Shown: positions 42,734-52,559 of the stretch, piece after piece
How positions within the stretch are numbered: position 1 is the stretch's first letter
How the letters are laid out: each line of letters starts with the position of its first letter
NCBI GenBank assembly: GCA_033064195.1
Contig: JARBJD010000132.1
Span: 124,001 to 188,000 of the forward strand
Length of the DNA: 64,000 bases
From: Blattamonas nauphoetae
Lineage: Eukaryota > Preaxostyla > Oxymonadida
Direction: 5' to 3'
Notes under the pieces: model-generated
What the model was told of the DNA's origin: nothing
Database searches by the model: none
What the model saw: the letters and a program-made list of their open reading frames with translations, nothing else
Made by a program: the position numbers and the translations under genes

Positions 42734-43783
42734 TCATTCATCCATAAACGGAAGATTCCCACCAAATTTATCAATCAAATTCGCTCCCAGGACGACATTA
42801 CGCATTTCGGTGAAGTCAAACCCGCGGCATTGGATGTGGAATTCAATCTCGTCATCAAACCCTTCCTCGCGCAGCTTGACCAGAATCTGTCTGCTTCGCT
42901 TCTGAACAGCTGTCTCTTCCTCCTTCCACCTCTTGACGCTCTCCAAGACACTCCAAAGGAAATCTTTCGCCGCTTTGTTCCATTCGAAGAAAACGAGCGA
43001 GTCAGTGAATGTCAGAGCGAATGAAGACGATAATATGAACTGCGTCATCTCTTCCAGGAAGGGCGAGGATTTAATCATCTCTCCGAGCACGTTTGTGAAA
43101 AAGTGCGAATCTTCGCAATCTGTGATTCGGCGTCTATTGTGGAAGATGAAGTCGAGGAATGGGTTGATTGGATGGAAGAACTTATCGATGAAAGTCTGAT
43201 GAAAGGACTCCATCGATATATGTCTTTCTTCGCAGATTGCCCGAGACGATGATTTCGACAAGCAGAAGACGAGCCAGTCCACAATGTTCATCAGAAACAA
43301 CTCAGGAGAAGGTGAAAGATGGATGTCCTGTTCATAGAATGCTTTTGGGAGAACGAGAAACAATCCAGTGTTGAGGATGTCGAAGCGGGCAAGTGGGGTT
43401 CCGTAGAAGATAAGTTCATTCAGAAGAGACAATGTCGAGTTGATAAGTTGCTCGTTGGATGATGTGAGGAGCGGCACGATTGATGTAGTGAAACCAGAAC
43501 AAGAGTGATCGGGTGATGGAACAAGGTCGACGAGTATCTGGTCAATTTTGATGGTACGTTTGATTTGATAAGTGATCCTGTGCAGAAGAGCACATGCTTG
43601 TTCAGTGCCTTTGTCATCCAGAGTGTTGTCTTTCTTGATGAAGTCAACGAGCGAAAAGAACGGCGGCGATGCGTGTTCGATTGTGCTGATGGTGTCGGGG
43701 TCGGTTCTCTGGAATAAGGGAGTTTCATCACGGTTGAAGGGGTGGATGGAACGGAGTTGGTTTGAGTTTGAATTGTTTCCCAT
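42734..43783 (-). CDS. Lineage-specific helical family protein, member A, 349 aa
   Basis: I use the ATG at 43,783 (MGNNSNSNQLRS); the longer frame lacks one. Family landmarks in order are RTDPDTISTIEHASPPFFSL, VDFIKKDNTLD, FTTSIVPLLTSSNEQL, NTGLFLVLPKAFYEQDIHL, DKFFHPINPFLDFI, NRRRITD, SPFLEEMTQFILSSS, KLREEGFDDEIEFHIQCRGF, and the end VLGANLIDKFGGNLPF. Leu-rich helical repeats suggest an ARM/HEAT-like scaffold, but I know no function. It lies head-to-head with member B, 95 bp apart, and both proteins begin MGNN. Confidence 0.75.
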   Translation of the reverse strand: MGNNSNSNQLRSIHPFNRDETPLFQRTDPDTISTIEHASPPFFSLVDFIKKDNTLDDKGTEQACALLHRITYQIKRTIKIDQILVDLVPSPDHSCSGFTTSIVPLLTSSNEQLINSTLSLLNELIFYGTPLARFDILNTGLFLVLPKAFYEQDIHLSPSPELFLMNIVDWLVFCLSKSSSRAICEERHISMESFHQTFIDKFFHPINPFLDFIFHNRRRITDCEDSHFFTNVLGEMIKSSPFLEEMTQFILSSSFALTFTDSLVFFEWNKAAKDFLWSVLESVKRWKEEETAVQKRSRQILVKLREEGFDDEIEFHIQCRGFDFTEMRNVVLGANLIDKFGGNLPFMDE

Positions 43784-43878
43784 TGAGCAAGGGATGAAAC
43801 GATCTATTTCTTTCAAGACCACAAGAAAAAACTCTCACCAATCACCCAACTTGACAAGGCTCCTTCTCTCATTACTCA
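43784..43878. promoter_or_regulatory. 95 bp divergent promoter between family members A and B
   Basis: Both start codons sit in the same context (CTCAATGGGAAACAAT on plus, CTCAATGGGAAACAATTC on minus). The spacer therefore has mirrored ends and must hold both promoters. It contains no T-rich motif of the Polinton type. Confidence 0.5.
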
Positions 43879-44769
43879 ATGGGAAACAATGCAAACTCAC
43901 ACCAACACAAACTCATCTGTCCCTTCAACTGTGAAATGACTCCCTTGTTTCTGATAAGGACACCCTCGAAATTCAGGACCGTCAAACAAATCTCGCCGTT
44001 CTTCCTGTCGCTTGTTGACTTCGTCAAGGAAGGACACACTCTGGATGCCAGAGCAACCCAAACAGCATGTTCTCTTCTCGAGAAGATCAGACCTACCTAT
44101 TTTGGAAAGTTTGACAGTGGCAAGATTATTTATGGACTTGTTCCAACACACTCTAGATCTTGTTCTGGTTTCACCGAGTCGTTTGTGGTGCTCCTCACAT
44201 CATCCAACGAAGAACTCGTCAACGCATCACTCATCCTTCTGTATCGAATAATGTGTTATTCGCCATTGACGAGCCGTTTCAACATTATTGCAACAGGCTT
44301 CTTCACACTCCTCCCCCACACCTTCTATACGCAGGAAAGACATCTCGTCTCGAGTTCCCATCTGTTTCTGATCGGAATCGTGAGGATGTTCATGACTGAT
44401 TTAAGTCGTACAGACAGTCGAAACATCTGCGAAAAAAAACAAATTTCAATGACCAGCTTCCACCAGACCTTCATGAAAATGTTTCTCCATCCCATTCAGC
44501 CCTTTCAAGAGTTCTTATACAGGATCCGACGCCGACTCCCTGATTCTCATTGTCTCACGGGTCTTTTCGAAGCGATGGTCGAGTATTCACCCTTCATGGA
44601 GCAGATGACGCAGCAAATTATTACCAAACTCTTCGAAGAAGGATTCTCGGACGAGATCGAGCTCCACATTCGATGTTTCCATCCTTACCTTTCCTATTTG
44701 CGGATTGTCTTCTTTGGAGCACAGCTGATACATAGTTTGGGCGGGAATGTTCCGTTTTCAGGAGGATGA
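43879..44769 (+). CDS. Lineage-specific helical family protein, member B, 296 aa, with internal deletion
   Basis: Follows member A in its landmarks (LVDFVKEGHTLDA, FTESFVVLLTSSNEELV, ATGFFTLLPHTFYTQERHL, SPFMEQMTQ). It then jumps straight to QIITKLFEEGFSDEIELHIR and ends AQLIHSLGGNVPF. About 55 residues that other members have between EEMTQ and the Gln-Ile segment are missing, in frame. The gene is otherwise open and may be functional. Its mirrored start next to member A shows the pair arose by inverted duplication. Confidence 0.75.
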   Translation: MGNNANSHQHKLICPFNCEMTPLFLIRTPSKFRTVKQISPFFLSLVDFVKEGHTLDARATQTACSLLEKIRPTYFGKFDSGKIIYGLVPTHSRSCSGFTESFVVLLTSSNEELVNASLILLYRIMCYSPLTSRFNIIATGFFTLLPHTFYTQERHLVSSSHLFLIGIVRMFMTDLSRTDSRNICEKKQISMTSFHQTFMKMFLHPIQPFQEFLYRIRRRLPDSHCLTGLFEAMVEYSPFMEQMTQQIITKLFEEGFSDEIELHIRCFHPYLSYLRIVFFGAQLIHSLGGNVPFSGG

Positions 44770-45376
44770 GACGACTGGCTGTCATCCCATCAATTGAGCC
44801 ATGAAAGATGGAATTGACATCTGGGTTGGAGGAAAACCTTTCATCCATGATTGCAAATGGTGTGTGTTCGGTTGAAGAGTATGTTGTGAGTGTGCAGTCC
44901 TCTTCGTTCTTCATTTATCTGTTTTCTTCTCTCCTTCAATCTAACTCGACTCTCTCTTCATCTTGCCCTCCCAGACACTGTTCACCATCAACGCTGCCTT
45001 GCGGTGATTTCCAAAATGACGACCAAACAGGCAGGATGCATCGCACAAGTCAGCCAATCCTTTCATCCAACTGTCGTGAACATAACCAAGATTTGGTCTG
45101 ATTTTGTTTTTAGCATTTCATCAGAGTCATTCGTTATGGATTGCACTCTCTCATTGAACTCCCAACGCGCTGGTCAAGTTCGCCAACCATCAACCGTCCG
45201 CGTTCTCTGAAACACGCTCCTTTCCTTCCTTCCCAACTTCCAAAGGATGTCCGTCGAGAGTTTGATGGATCTGAACAACAACTTGATCGAATACGCGGGC
45301 GCCACACCTGATAAATTGAACCATTTTGAAGATCACCGAAAACACAATCACAACAAGCTGTATCGAGATTTACGTG
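44770..45376. other. Unresolved stretch, possible exons
   Basis: On the plus strand a frame at 45,114-45,311 follows a TTTTTAG acceptor-like site and has a protein-like composition (RVIRYGLHSLIELPTRWSS), ending in a stop. It could be the last exon of an unrecognised gene whose earlier exons lie in 44,850-45,100, where short GT-AG segments of about 27 bp could be introns. I could not build a consistent chain. Confidence 0.25.
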
Positions 45377-46102
45377 TTAAAAAATGAAAGTTTGATATAT
45401 TGACAATTTTGAGCTGACCATAGCTCGCTCGTCTGTTTCTTTTCCATTTTGGTTTTTCTGCTTTTTCGCTGTCTTCACTTTCGTTCCATCTTCTTCGTTT
45501 GCCAGTCCCTCCAACATTCTTGCCGTGTCCCTTCGATCTTCTTCTGTCACATCAACCTCATCGTCCCACTGTTCAGCTGTTTTATCTTCAAGAATTGTAG
45601 TAATTCCGTCCATTTCTTCCTCTTCGTCAGCTATCGAAAATTTCTCTTTCTTGTTGATTTTTTTTGACTGCAGAAAGTGCCTTCCTTGCGTGTGTCTTCG
45701 TCCAACTCTCTGATTTGTACACATACCTCAATTCGCCTGTTGGTGAAAACACGAAAGTCGTTCTGGCCTCTTGATGGGTCCCTTTTCGTTTAATGCCCCA
45801 GAGAGCCTTGACCGTGTGTTCTGGGTCACTGAGGAGGTCATATTTTAGATTTCACTTCGATTTGGTCTTCGCAACTTAGGCTTCCGTGTGTGCTGATAAT
45901 CTGAAGACTGTTGCGTTCTGAGCAATGAATAGCTTCTTGAAGAAGCGGAATCCCCTCAACATTCGTTTGTCGTGAAGAGATGTTCCGTTGTGACACACAA
46001 AGACCACAACAGGTCCATCTCCAAGTTGATCCTTGAAACTAATCTCCTGTCCATCTTGGTTCTTCAGGACGAAGTTTGGTGCTCTGTCGCCAATATTGAG
46101 AG
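45377..46102 (-). pseudogene. Peroxiredoxin-like (AhpC/TSA, PrxQ type) gene with acidic tail, broken or mis-sequenced
   Basis: After an acceptor-like TTCCAG, the minus strand reads LNIGDRAPNFVLKNQDGQEI and DGPVVVFVC, then later KYDLLSDPEHTVKALWGIKR and RTTFVFSPTGELRYVYKSES, the order of a PrxQ/BCP peroxiredoxin. The position of the peroxidatic Cys (family pattern T-x-x-C) reads T-S-L-H, so it would not be a normal peroxidase. The frame breaks once around 45,876 and again at an A8 run at 45,658-45,665; beyond that run an acidic tail (EEEEMDGITTILEDKTAEQW) and lysine-rich end continue. The first exon is not found. Decay or consensus errors could explain the breaks. Confidence 0.5.
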
Positions 46103-46212
46103 CTGGAAGGGAAGCCCACGCGCAGTGAAGACGAGTATCATCCCACTCGAGACGAGATAATGTGAATGAGATGATGGGACTGTTCGACGGTGTTGTACAG
46201 TCCCAGGCTCTG

Positions 46213-47343
46213 TCAGCATCCCTTCATTCGAGGATTGATTGATGGAGACGCGACACTTTCTGGCACAATTCGGTTCAATTTGCGATGCTTTCTGGAAATT
46301 GTCCAATGTGGCATAAAGAACGGAGTATTTCCACCCCACAACCCAATCAACACCGCTCCCAGGAAGACATCGTCGTGTTCGCACTCATCGTACCCCTCGC
46401 ATCGCATGTGCAGCTCGATCTCGTCGGAAACGCCTTCTTCACACAGTTTGGCAACAATTCGTTGTCTTCGCTTCTGAAATACTGGACAGTCCTTCCACCA
46501 GTCGCTGAGTGGGTCCACCACGCTCTGAAGAAGATGGCTGGTCGATCGGTTTGTTTCGTAGAAATGAAGACAGTCAGTGAATGCCACAAAGAAAGACGAC
46601 GACAACACGAACTGCATCATCTCTTCCAGCAAAAGCGATAATTCGAGAATCTTTGCGAGAAGCTCTGGGAAACGACGATGTTTCCGAGAATCCGGAATTC
46701 GGCGCCGGTGTCTGCATATATACTCCAGAAACGGTTTGATGGGATGTATAAACTTATTCAAGAAGGTCTGTTGGACGACGTCAATCGAAAGTTGTCCGCT
46801 TTGAAGGATTTCATGAGCATAATCTGGATGTGAATCCCAAAGGAAACGATGCACGATATCCATCAGAAACAGCTTGGAGGAAGGCATGAGGTGCACTTCC
46901 TGCTCGTAGAAGGTGCGGGGGAGGAGAGTGAAGAACCCTGTCTCAAGAAAGGCGAAGCGAGTCTGCTTTGATCCCCAAGTTACAGTTTGAGCAAGAAGTC
47001 GGAGAGCAGACCTCACAATATCCTCGTTGGACGATGTGAGGAGCGGGATCATTGATTCGGTGAAACCTGAGCAGGATCCAACGAGTGTGGGAACATGTTT
47101 GCCGATATGACCGTCACCAGAGAAGTTATTTCGAGCTCCATGTGTGATGATGTCCAGGAGATGACAAGCTTGTTGGGTGGCGATATCGTTGAGATTGTGC
47201 CCGTCCTTGATGAAGTCAACAAGCGAGAGAATTGAGATTAAAGCATCTTCGACAGTTCTGATGGTGTTTGGATCAACAATGTGCAAGAAAGGTGGCGATC
47301 GATCTGAACAAGATGTCTTGTTACGGCAGGAACGAGTTTTCAT
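46213..47343 (-). CDS. Lineage-specific helical family protein, member C, 376 aa
   Basis: Open over the full length. Landmarks: VDPNTIRTVEDALISILSLV, FIKDGHNLNDIATQQACHLL, FTESMIPLLTSSNEDIV, ETGFFTLLPRTFYEQEVHL, NKFIHPIKPFLEYI, RHRRRIPD, LLEEMMQFVLSSSF, KLCEEGVSDEIELHMRCEGY, and VLIGLWGGNTPFF. About 35 residues extend beyond the usual family end (after GGNTPFF), so the ancestral stop has probably been lost. The N-terminus is basic and cysteine-containing, unlike members A, B and E. No partner gene faces it. Confidence 0.75.
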   Translation of the reverse strand: MKTRSCRNKTSCSDRSPPFLHIVDPNTIRTVEDALISILSLVDFIKDGHNLNDIATQQACHLLDIITHGARNNFSGDGHIGKHVPTLVGSCSGFTESMIPLLTSSNEDIVRSALRLLAQTVTWGSKQTRFAFLETGFFTLLPRTFYEQEVHLMPSSKLFLMDIVHRFLWDSHPDYAHEILQSGQLSIDVVQQTFLNKFIHPIKPFLEYICRHRRRIPDSRKHRRFPELLAKILELSLLLEEMMQFVLSSSFFVAFTDCLHFYETNRSTSHLLQSVVDPLSDWWKDCPVFQKRRQRIVAKLCEEGVSDEIELHMRCEGYDECEHDDVFLGAVLIGLWGGNTPFFMPHWTISRKHRKLNRIVPESVASPSINPRMKGC

Positions 47344-47567
47344 CTGTTCGAAGTCTTTCGAGATGTGAAAACGATCAGACCGTAATATTGATCGTTACCC
47401 ACGGTTCAATGAAATATATCGAAACTGATAGAAGTTGCTTATAATTTGAAGCACAGCATGCAAGATGCTGTCATAAAACCGGAACAATTTCAAGAAATGG
47501 AAGAGATCAAGTTCCCAGTTGAGGATCTCAGAGTTGAAATGCGATAAAGAAAGACGATAAAGCAAGA

Positions 47568-48248
47568 TTAGTCTCTGTACACCCCCTTTCCACACAGATC
47601 TTGCTCTGTTCGCACCACCTCAATCAGCTTCCCGATGATTCCTGTCGATTCTCGGTCGCGTCGGTTTGCTTCGCTAATCTCTTCTTTCAGCGTCATCAAT
47701 CCACGCTCCCCTTGCTTCTTGCTTTCTTCCATCCATCGCTCTCTCTCAGCACAGATCCGAAGCTGCTTCTCCAGAAACACCGTTCTTTCCTTCAGCTCCT
47801 TCAACTGCACTGCTTGTTCGTCATTCGGATCCAAACTCTGCGACAACGACCGCAAACTCCCCGACAATGCAGACGGCGAGAACTGGCTTGAAGATGAGCC
47901 CTGCAAATCCGCGTTCACAGGCGGGAGGATCGTGGGCGTCCCAGATCCCGGAAGAGAAGGACGCCGAGTGAAGACGGGAGAGATGCTGTGGCTGGACGAA
48001 TGGGAAGAGGGGCCGGAAGGCTGAGCAAAGACCGCAGGACCCGATTCTGGTTCAGCCGAAGTGTCCTTCGAAGAATGCTCACTATCAAGACGCTTCGGGG
48101 TCTGACTGTCGTTCGCATCCGATCCATCCTGCGGGGCCTCTGCTGTTTGCTTGGTCTCAGCATCTTCCGCTTTTTGGTTGACGAGATCTTGGATCTCCGC
48201 ATTGTCTACCTGAAAACGATTCACAAGAAAAGTACAAACATTCAACAT
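47568..48248 (-). CDS. Ser/Pro-rich protein with C-terminal coiled coil, about 226 aa
   Basis: I use the ATG at 48,248 (MLNVCTFLVNRF), but a TTTTCAG acceptor-like site at about 48,209 suggests the first ~13 residues may instead be intron and the true first exon lies upstream. The middle is disordered, Ser/Pro/Gln-rich (PSGPSSHSSSHSISPVFTRR). The last ~75 residues form a coiled coil (AVQLKELKERTVFLEKQLRI then EESKKQGERGLMTLKEEISE). No family recognised. It lies between members C and D on the same strand. Confidence 0.5.
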   Translation of the reverse strand: MLNVCTFLVNRFQVDNAEIQDLVNQKAEDAETKQTAEAPQDGSDANDSQTPKRLDSEHSSKDTSAEPESGPAVFAQPSGPSSHSSSHSISPVFTRRPSLPGSGTPTILPPVNADLQGSSSSQFSPSALSGSLRSLSQSLDPNDEQAVQLKELKERTVFLEKQLRICAERERWMEESKKQGERGLMTLKEEISEANRRDRESTGIIGKLIEVVRTEQDLCGKGVYRD

Positions 48249-48398
48249 TTCGAGCACATTCAAGCATTGTTGATTCACATTCGAATGCAATTGTTGCAAA
48301 AGCTAAAGATAGTTTTGCTGAGAGACGAAGAAGGACTGAACGAATTCCATCGCCGAATAAACAATCTGCAAGAGCGTGGATCAGTTCTCTCCACGTGC

Positions 48399-49415
48399 CT
48401 AAAATGGAACATTCCCACCCAAACAGTGCATCACCTGTGCTCCCAAGAATACTTCACTGCCTCTACCGAAATCAAACCAGTGGAATCGGAAGCGCAGCTC
48501 GATCTCGTCCGCAAGGCCTTCTTCGCGCAGTTTGGCCATAATTAGCTTTTCTCGCTGCTGAACAGCTGGATCTTCAGCTTGCCAGTGAATGATATCATCC
48601 ATGAAAGTCTGGAGGAGAGAATGTGTCATTTTGTCTGATTCGAAGAAAATAAGGCTGTCCATGAAAGCAAAAACAATCGGAGAGGACAGAACGAACAGGG
48701 TCATCTGCTCCAGGAATGGAGACGATCCGATTATGACTCCAAGAAGCCAAGGGAAACGATGAGAACTCCAAGTATCTGCGATTCGGCGACGATTGTGGCA
48801 TACGAAATCCAGAAAGGGTTTGATGGGACGGAAGAACTTGTCGGTGAATATGCGGTTGAAGGTGTCCATCGAAAGTTGTCGATAGTCGCAGATTTCTCGG
48901 GAATGTTCAGGACGCACACAGCGTGTGAACCAGATCAAAGTATTCATCAGAGATAATTCTGGTTGTATACACAAATGCATTTCCTGCAGAAAGAATTCTT
49001 GTGGGAGGAGAGAGATCAACTCTGCCTCCACAAAATCGAAGAGAACGAATCTGTCGAGATCACAACAGATGCCAGACAAACAATAAAGAGTTGTCTGCAC
49101 AAGGTCTTTGTTAGAGCAGTTAAGAAGCGACACAAGCGATTCAGTCAAACGGCTGAACGAGCCATCTTCCAAATGGCTTCGTTTGGCTTCAACAGTCCGG
49201 AAAATCGGGAGGAGTCTCCTCAAAAGAGCACGTGCCTGGATGGAGCCTTGTGTACCAAAGTCGTATCCATCACCAAAGTCAGTCACAAGGGAAAGCAACA
49301 GCGTGGTGAGTTGATCCAATGTTTTGACGTCCTCTGGCCGTGTACAAAGAAATAAGGGAAAATTGAGTTGATTGGTCGACACTTGGGACGACACAGAACG
49401 TTGAATCAACGACAT
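48399..49415 (-). CDS. Lineage-specific helical family protein, member D, 338 aa
   Basis: Start taken at MSLIQRSVSS (49,415), the first ATG in the frame. The N-terminal third is more divergent than in other members (RPEDVKTLDQLTTLLLSLVT). From the middle the family pattern is clear: LTESLVSLLNCSNKDLVQ, EAELISLLPQEFFLQEMHL, DKFFRPIKPFLDFV, HNRRRIAD, SPFLEQMTLFVLSS, MAKLREEGLADEIELRFRF, and LGAQVMHCLGGNVPF directly before the stop. It lies just outside the left arm of the inverted duplication that carries the dehydrogenase genes. Confidence 0.75.
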   Translation of the reverse strand: MSLIQRSVSSQVSTNQLNFPLFLCTRPEDVKTLDQLTTLLLSLVTDFGDGYDFGTQGSIQARALLRRLLPIFRTVEAKRSHLEDGSFSRLTESLVSLLNCSNKDLVQTTLYCLSGICCDLDRFVLFDFVEAELISLLPQEFFLQEMHLCIQPELSLMNTLIWFTRCVRPEHSREICDYRQLSMDTFNRIFTDKFFRPIKPFLDFVCHNRRRIADTWSSHRFPWLLGVIIGSSPFLEQMTLFVLSSPIVFAFMDSLIFFESDKMTHSLLQTFMDDIIHWQAEDPAVQQREKLIMAKLREEGLADEIELRFRFHWFDFGRGSEVFLGAQVMHCLGGNVPF

Positions 49416-49926
49416 TCTTGATTTCAAGAACTAAAGTGGATCGAATCCAAGATTTACTACTAAAAGACGTCGAATCAGACGGAGGTTATGATTCAAAAAT
49501 GAACCTTGGTGGAGACGTCAGAAGGCTTTATGAATGGAATTATATTCAAATTCGAACGACACAGTTGGCAACGTGTGTGGACACGACAATGAACGAGATC
49601 AGAGCTAGTTTCAAGTGGAGAAAGTAGATGGCGAAGGAAAGAGGACGTAGATGGAGTGGGAGGTATAATAGAGGGAACGAGAGAAGAGAATGCGAAGATA
49701 AATTGAAGTGGACTATGAGAATTTTGAAACCATGGTAAGATCCAATCTGAAGAAGTGTAGGAGACGAAATAAGGTTGAACATCAAGCGGAAATTTCCTTT
49801 CAGCATCACCGAAAGAGATACGGTAACAAGGTTGGTGAGTTCGGAACCATTGGAGGAGAGAAAGAGGAAGAAAGTTTGTGTCGAACGATGTGCAAGTAAA
49901 GGGTCGAGATCGACATCAAAACAACG

Positions 49927-50712
49927 ATGACACACACACCAAACCAACTTTTCGACATCAAGGGCAAGGTTGCTATTGTTACGGGAGCCTCATCTGGCCT
50001 GGGTGTTCAATTCACCGAATACCTGGCAGAATGCGGATGCAAGCTTGCGATTTGTGCTCGTCGTGTTGACCGCATGGAAGAGCTGGCGAAGAAGCTGACA
50101 GCCAAGAACGTGGAAGTGTTTGTTGGGAAATGTGATGCGACGAAGCCAGATGAAGTTGCTTCGTTTGTTCAGTCAGTTAAGGCGAAGTACGGGCGCATTG
50201 ACATTCTGGTGAACAACGCTGGAGTGCTGAACATGGAGAAAGCAGAAAGCCAGTCGAACGAGGAATGGCTGCGGATCATTGACTGCAACGTGAACGGCGT
50301 GTACTGGTTCGCTCGTGAAGTTGGGAAGATCATGATTGCTCAGAAATCGGGGAAGATCATCAACATTGGGTCTATCCACTCGAACACCGTGATCAGCGCG
50401 AAGGTGCACACCTTGTCATCGTACGTGACATCGAAGGGAGCCGTTCTGATGATGACGAAAGCTCTTGCGTGCGAATGGGCTCAGTATGGCATCCAAGTGA
50501 ACGCGATTGGACCAGCATACTTCGGATCGGAAATGACGGAAGCGGCTCTTGTTCAAGGGTCATTCCAAGAATTTGTTGCTAACCGCTGCCCAACAGGCCG
50601 CCCAGGTCGTGAAGGAGAACTGAACGGAGCTCTGCACTATTTTGCTTCAGAGGCCTCTTCATACACCACCGGACAACTTCTCAATGTTGACGGAGGGTGG
50701 AACACCATCTAA
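49927..50712 (+). CDS. Short-chain dehydrogenase/reductase, copy 1, 261 aa
   Basis: A classical SDR with a Rossmann fold. The cofactor motif is VTGASSGLG (residues ~19-27), followed by a basic CARR after the second strand, which suggests NADP(H) preference. NNAGVL is near 93, and the catalytic Ser, Tyr and Lys lie in GSIHSN and SSYVTSKGA (about 145-165). It ends LLNVDGGWNTI as in gluconate 5-dehydrogenase and 3-oxoacyl-ACP-reductase-like enzymes; substrate cannot be told from sequence. No signal peptide, so cytosolic. The bacterial-like, intronless sequence and higher GC than surroundings suggest acquisition from bacteria. Its protein is identical to that of copy 2 at 54,045. Confidence 0.9.
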   Translation: MTHTPNQLFDIKGKVAIVTGASSGLGVQFTEYLAECGCKLAICARRVDRMEELAKKLTAKNVEVFVGKCDATKPDEVASFVQSVKAKYGRIDILVNNAGVLNMEKAESQSNEEWLRIIDCNVNGVYWFAREVGKIMIAQKSGKIINIGSIHSNTVISAKVHTLSSYVTSKGAVLMMTKALACEWAQYGIQVNAIGPAYFGSEMTEAALVQGSFQEFVANRCPTGRPGREGELNGALHYFASEASSYTTGQLLNVDGGWNTI

Positions 50713-51323
50713 ACATTCTGTTGATAATATGCATGCATTCCAGACTTTATATTTTATATTTCTCAAATCATTCTTTCTCTCAACTGTTTATTTTTTGGAA
50801 AAGCTGATTGATAGTCATCGATTGTGAGTTGGTCTGTTGATGATTTGCTCGATTTTAGATTCACCTAAACTGTCTTCTTTCTCTCCGATTCTGGATCAAT
50901 GGCCCATTTCTCGTTTCTCAATCGGTTTCGTCTTTGGTGTGTCAATTCGTTCAGTGTCAATGTTCTGTGAGCGATTCAAGGTTGAAATCGCCTGCATTGT
51001 CTCTCCTCTTGATTTTGTCGGCTTTTGAACTGAAATCGTCCATGGTGAACGAAAGAACATAAGATGATCAGAATGTGAGGAAAGAAGGATAAGGGCACGA
51101 ATTTATCACCGCTCAGGGTCGTGTCTGACTGGGTACTCAGCGAATAGGCAAGTTTGAGTGGTGATTGTGGGTTGAGTTCTGAACACATGATTCTGTGATT
51201 AAAATCATGATCTCTTCCATTTCCTGGATGGGTCGATGGAGTAACGTCTGAAGTGGGTATGCCATTTCGAAAGAAAATCTTCAATTTGTCCAGCGACATT
51301 TCGGCTCGCCAAAATCACTCTTT

Positions 51324-52373
51324 TTACCCTTCTCGCTCTTCAAGATATGGAGCATTCGCATCCAAATAATGGATCAGCTGTGCTCCCAGGAAGACATACC
51401 ACATTTCGGAGAAATCAAATCTGGTGCATCGCACGTGGAGCTCGATCTCGTCCGACAGGCCTTCTGCCCGCAGTTTGGACAGAATCTGCTGTCCTCGCTG
51501 CTGAACAGCTGGAGCATTCATTTTCCATGTCAAGAATCCATCCTTCAGAAACCAAAGAAGATCGGATGTCAAGACGTCTGTTTCGATGAAATGGAGAGAG
51601 TCGGTCCATGTCATTAGCAATGAAGAAGACAGCACAAACTGTGTCATCTCTTCCAGGAACGGGGCATATTCGATGAGACTTCCAAGAAGTTGTGAGAAAT
51701 GGTGAGAATCTCCAGAATCTGTGATTCTTCTTCGATTCCTGCTGATGAACTCCAGAAATGGCTGGATGGGGTGGAGAAAGTTGTCGATGAAGATTGGTTT
51801 GAATGAGTCCGCCGAAACTTGTCGGTTTTGGAAGATCACTCGAGTTGAAGATGGAGAAACACAGGACATGAAGGAAATTACGATTCGCATCAAATACATC
51901 CTGTGCTGGGCAAAGAGATGTATTTCCTGTTTGTAGAAAGATTGTGGGAGGAGAGTTAAGAGACCCGTCGCAAGAATGTCGAAACAGGTTGTTGGAACAC
52001 TGAAGTTGATGGCAACTGTCTGCAAAAGAGACAACGATGCCTTGACAAGCTCCTCGTTGGATGATGTGAGAAGCGGCACAATTGACTGGGTGAAGCCGGA
52101 ACAAGAGTGATCGGGAGTTGGAATAAGTACGAAGAGAATTTGCTTGACAGAGCATACACTAACGATTCGTTGGAGAAGACCACAAGCTTGTTCAGTACCT
52201 TTGCTATTCAGAATGTTTCCTTTCTTGATGAAGTCAACAAGCGACGAGAACGGTAAAGAAGCTTGTTTGACAGTTTCGATGGTGTCGGGTTCGATACGCG
52301 GAAATAAGGGCTTTACATCTCGGTTGAAGGACGAGATGGGAAGACATTGATTTGAAAGAGTATTGGATTCCAT
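51324..52373 (-). CDS. Lineage-specific helical family protein, member E, 349 aa
   Basis: Open throughout, start MESNTLSNQCLPISSFNRD. Landmarks: RIEPDTIETVKQASLPFSSL, FTQSIVPLLTSSNEELVK, ATGLLTLLPQSFYKQEIHL, DNFLHPIQPFLEFI, RNRRRITD, APFLEEMTQFVLSSSL, KLRAEGLSDEIELHVRC, and LGAQLIHYLDANAPYLEERE. It is the mirror partner of member F across a 186 bp spacer whose two halves are inverted copies of each other around the start codons. Protein similarity to F is only moderate, which is much lower than that of the dehydrogenases in the same arms. Confidence 0.8.
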   Translation of the reverse strand: MESNTLSNQCLPISSFNRDVKPLFPRIEPDTIETVKQASLPFSSLVDFIKKGNILNSKGTEQACGLLQRIVSVCSVKQILFVLIPTPDHSCSGFTQSIVPLLTSSNEELVKASLSLLQTVAINFSVPTTCFDILATGLLTLLPQSFYKQEIHLFAQHRMYLMRIVISFMSCVSPSSTRVIFQNRQVSADSFKPIFIDNFLHPIQPFLEFISRNRRRITDSGDSHHFSQLLGSLIEYAPFLEEMTQFVLSSSLLMTWTDSLHFIETDVLTSDLLWFLKDGFLTWKMNAPAVQQRGQQILSKLRAEGLSDEIELHVRCTRFDFSEMWYVFLGAQLIHYLDANAPYLEEREG

Positions 52374-52559
52374 TGAGAAAGAAAGGAATTGATTCGACTC
52401 TGATCATAACCACAAGAAATCATTGAGTGACAGGGAGAGAAACAGCTGTATGTGGTCGAAGAGATTGGTCTGACGAGGATGGAGATCGAAAGAAGCATGA
52501 CCAATACATTCTGATTTCTTGTGGTTGAGATCAAATCGGATCAGTTCGTCTATTCCCCA

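Noticed and set aside
50827-51028. 63-residue open frame present in both arms behind the dehydrogenase
   Set aside because: It is identical in both arms only because the DNA there is nearly identical; no start context or protein features support it.
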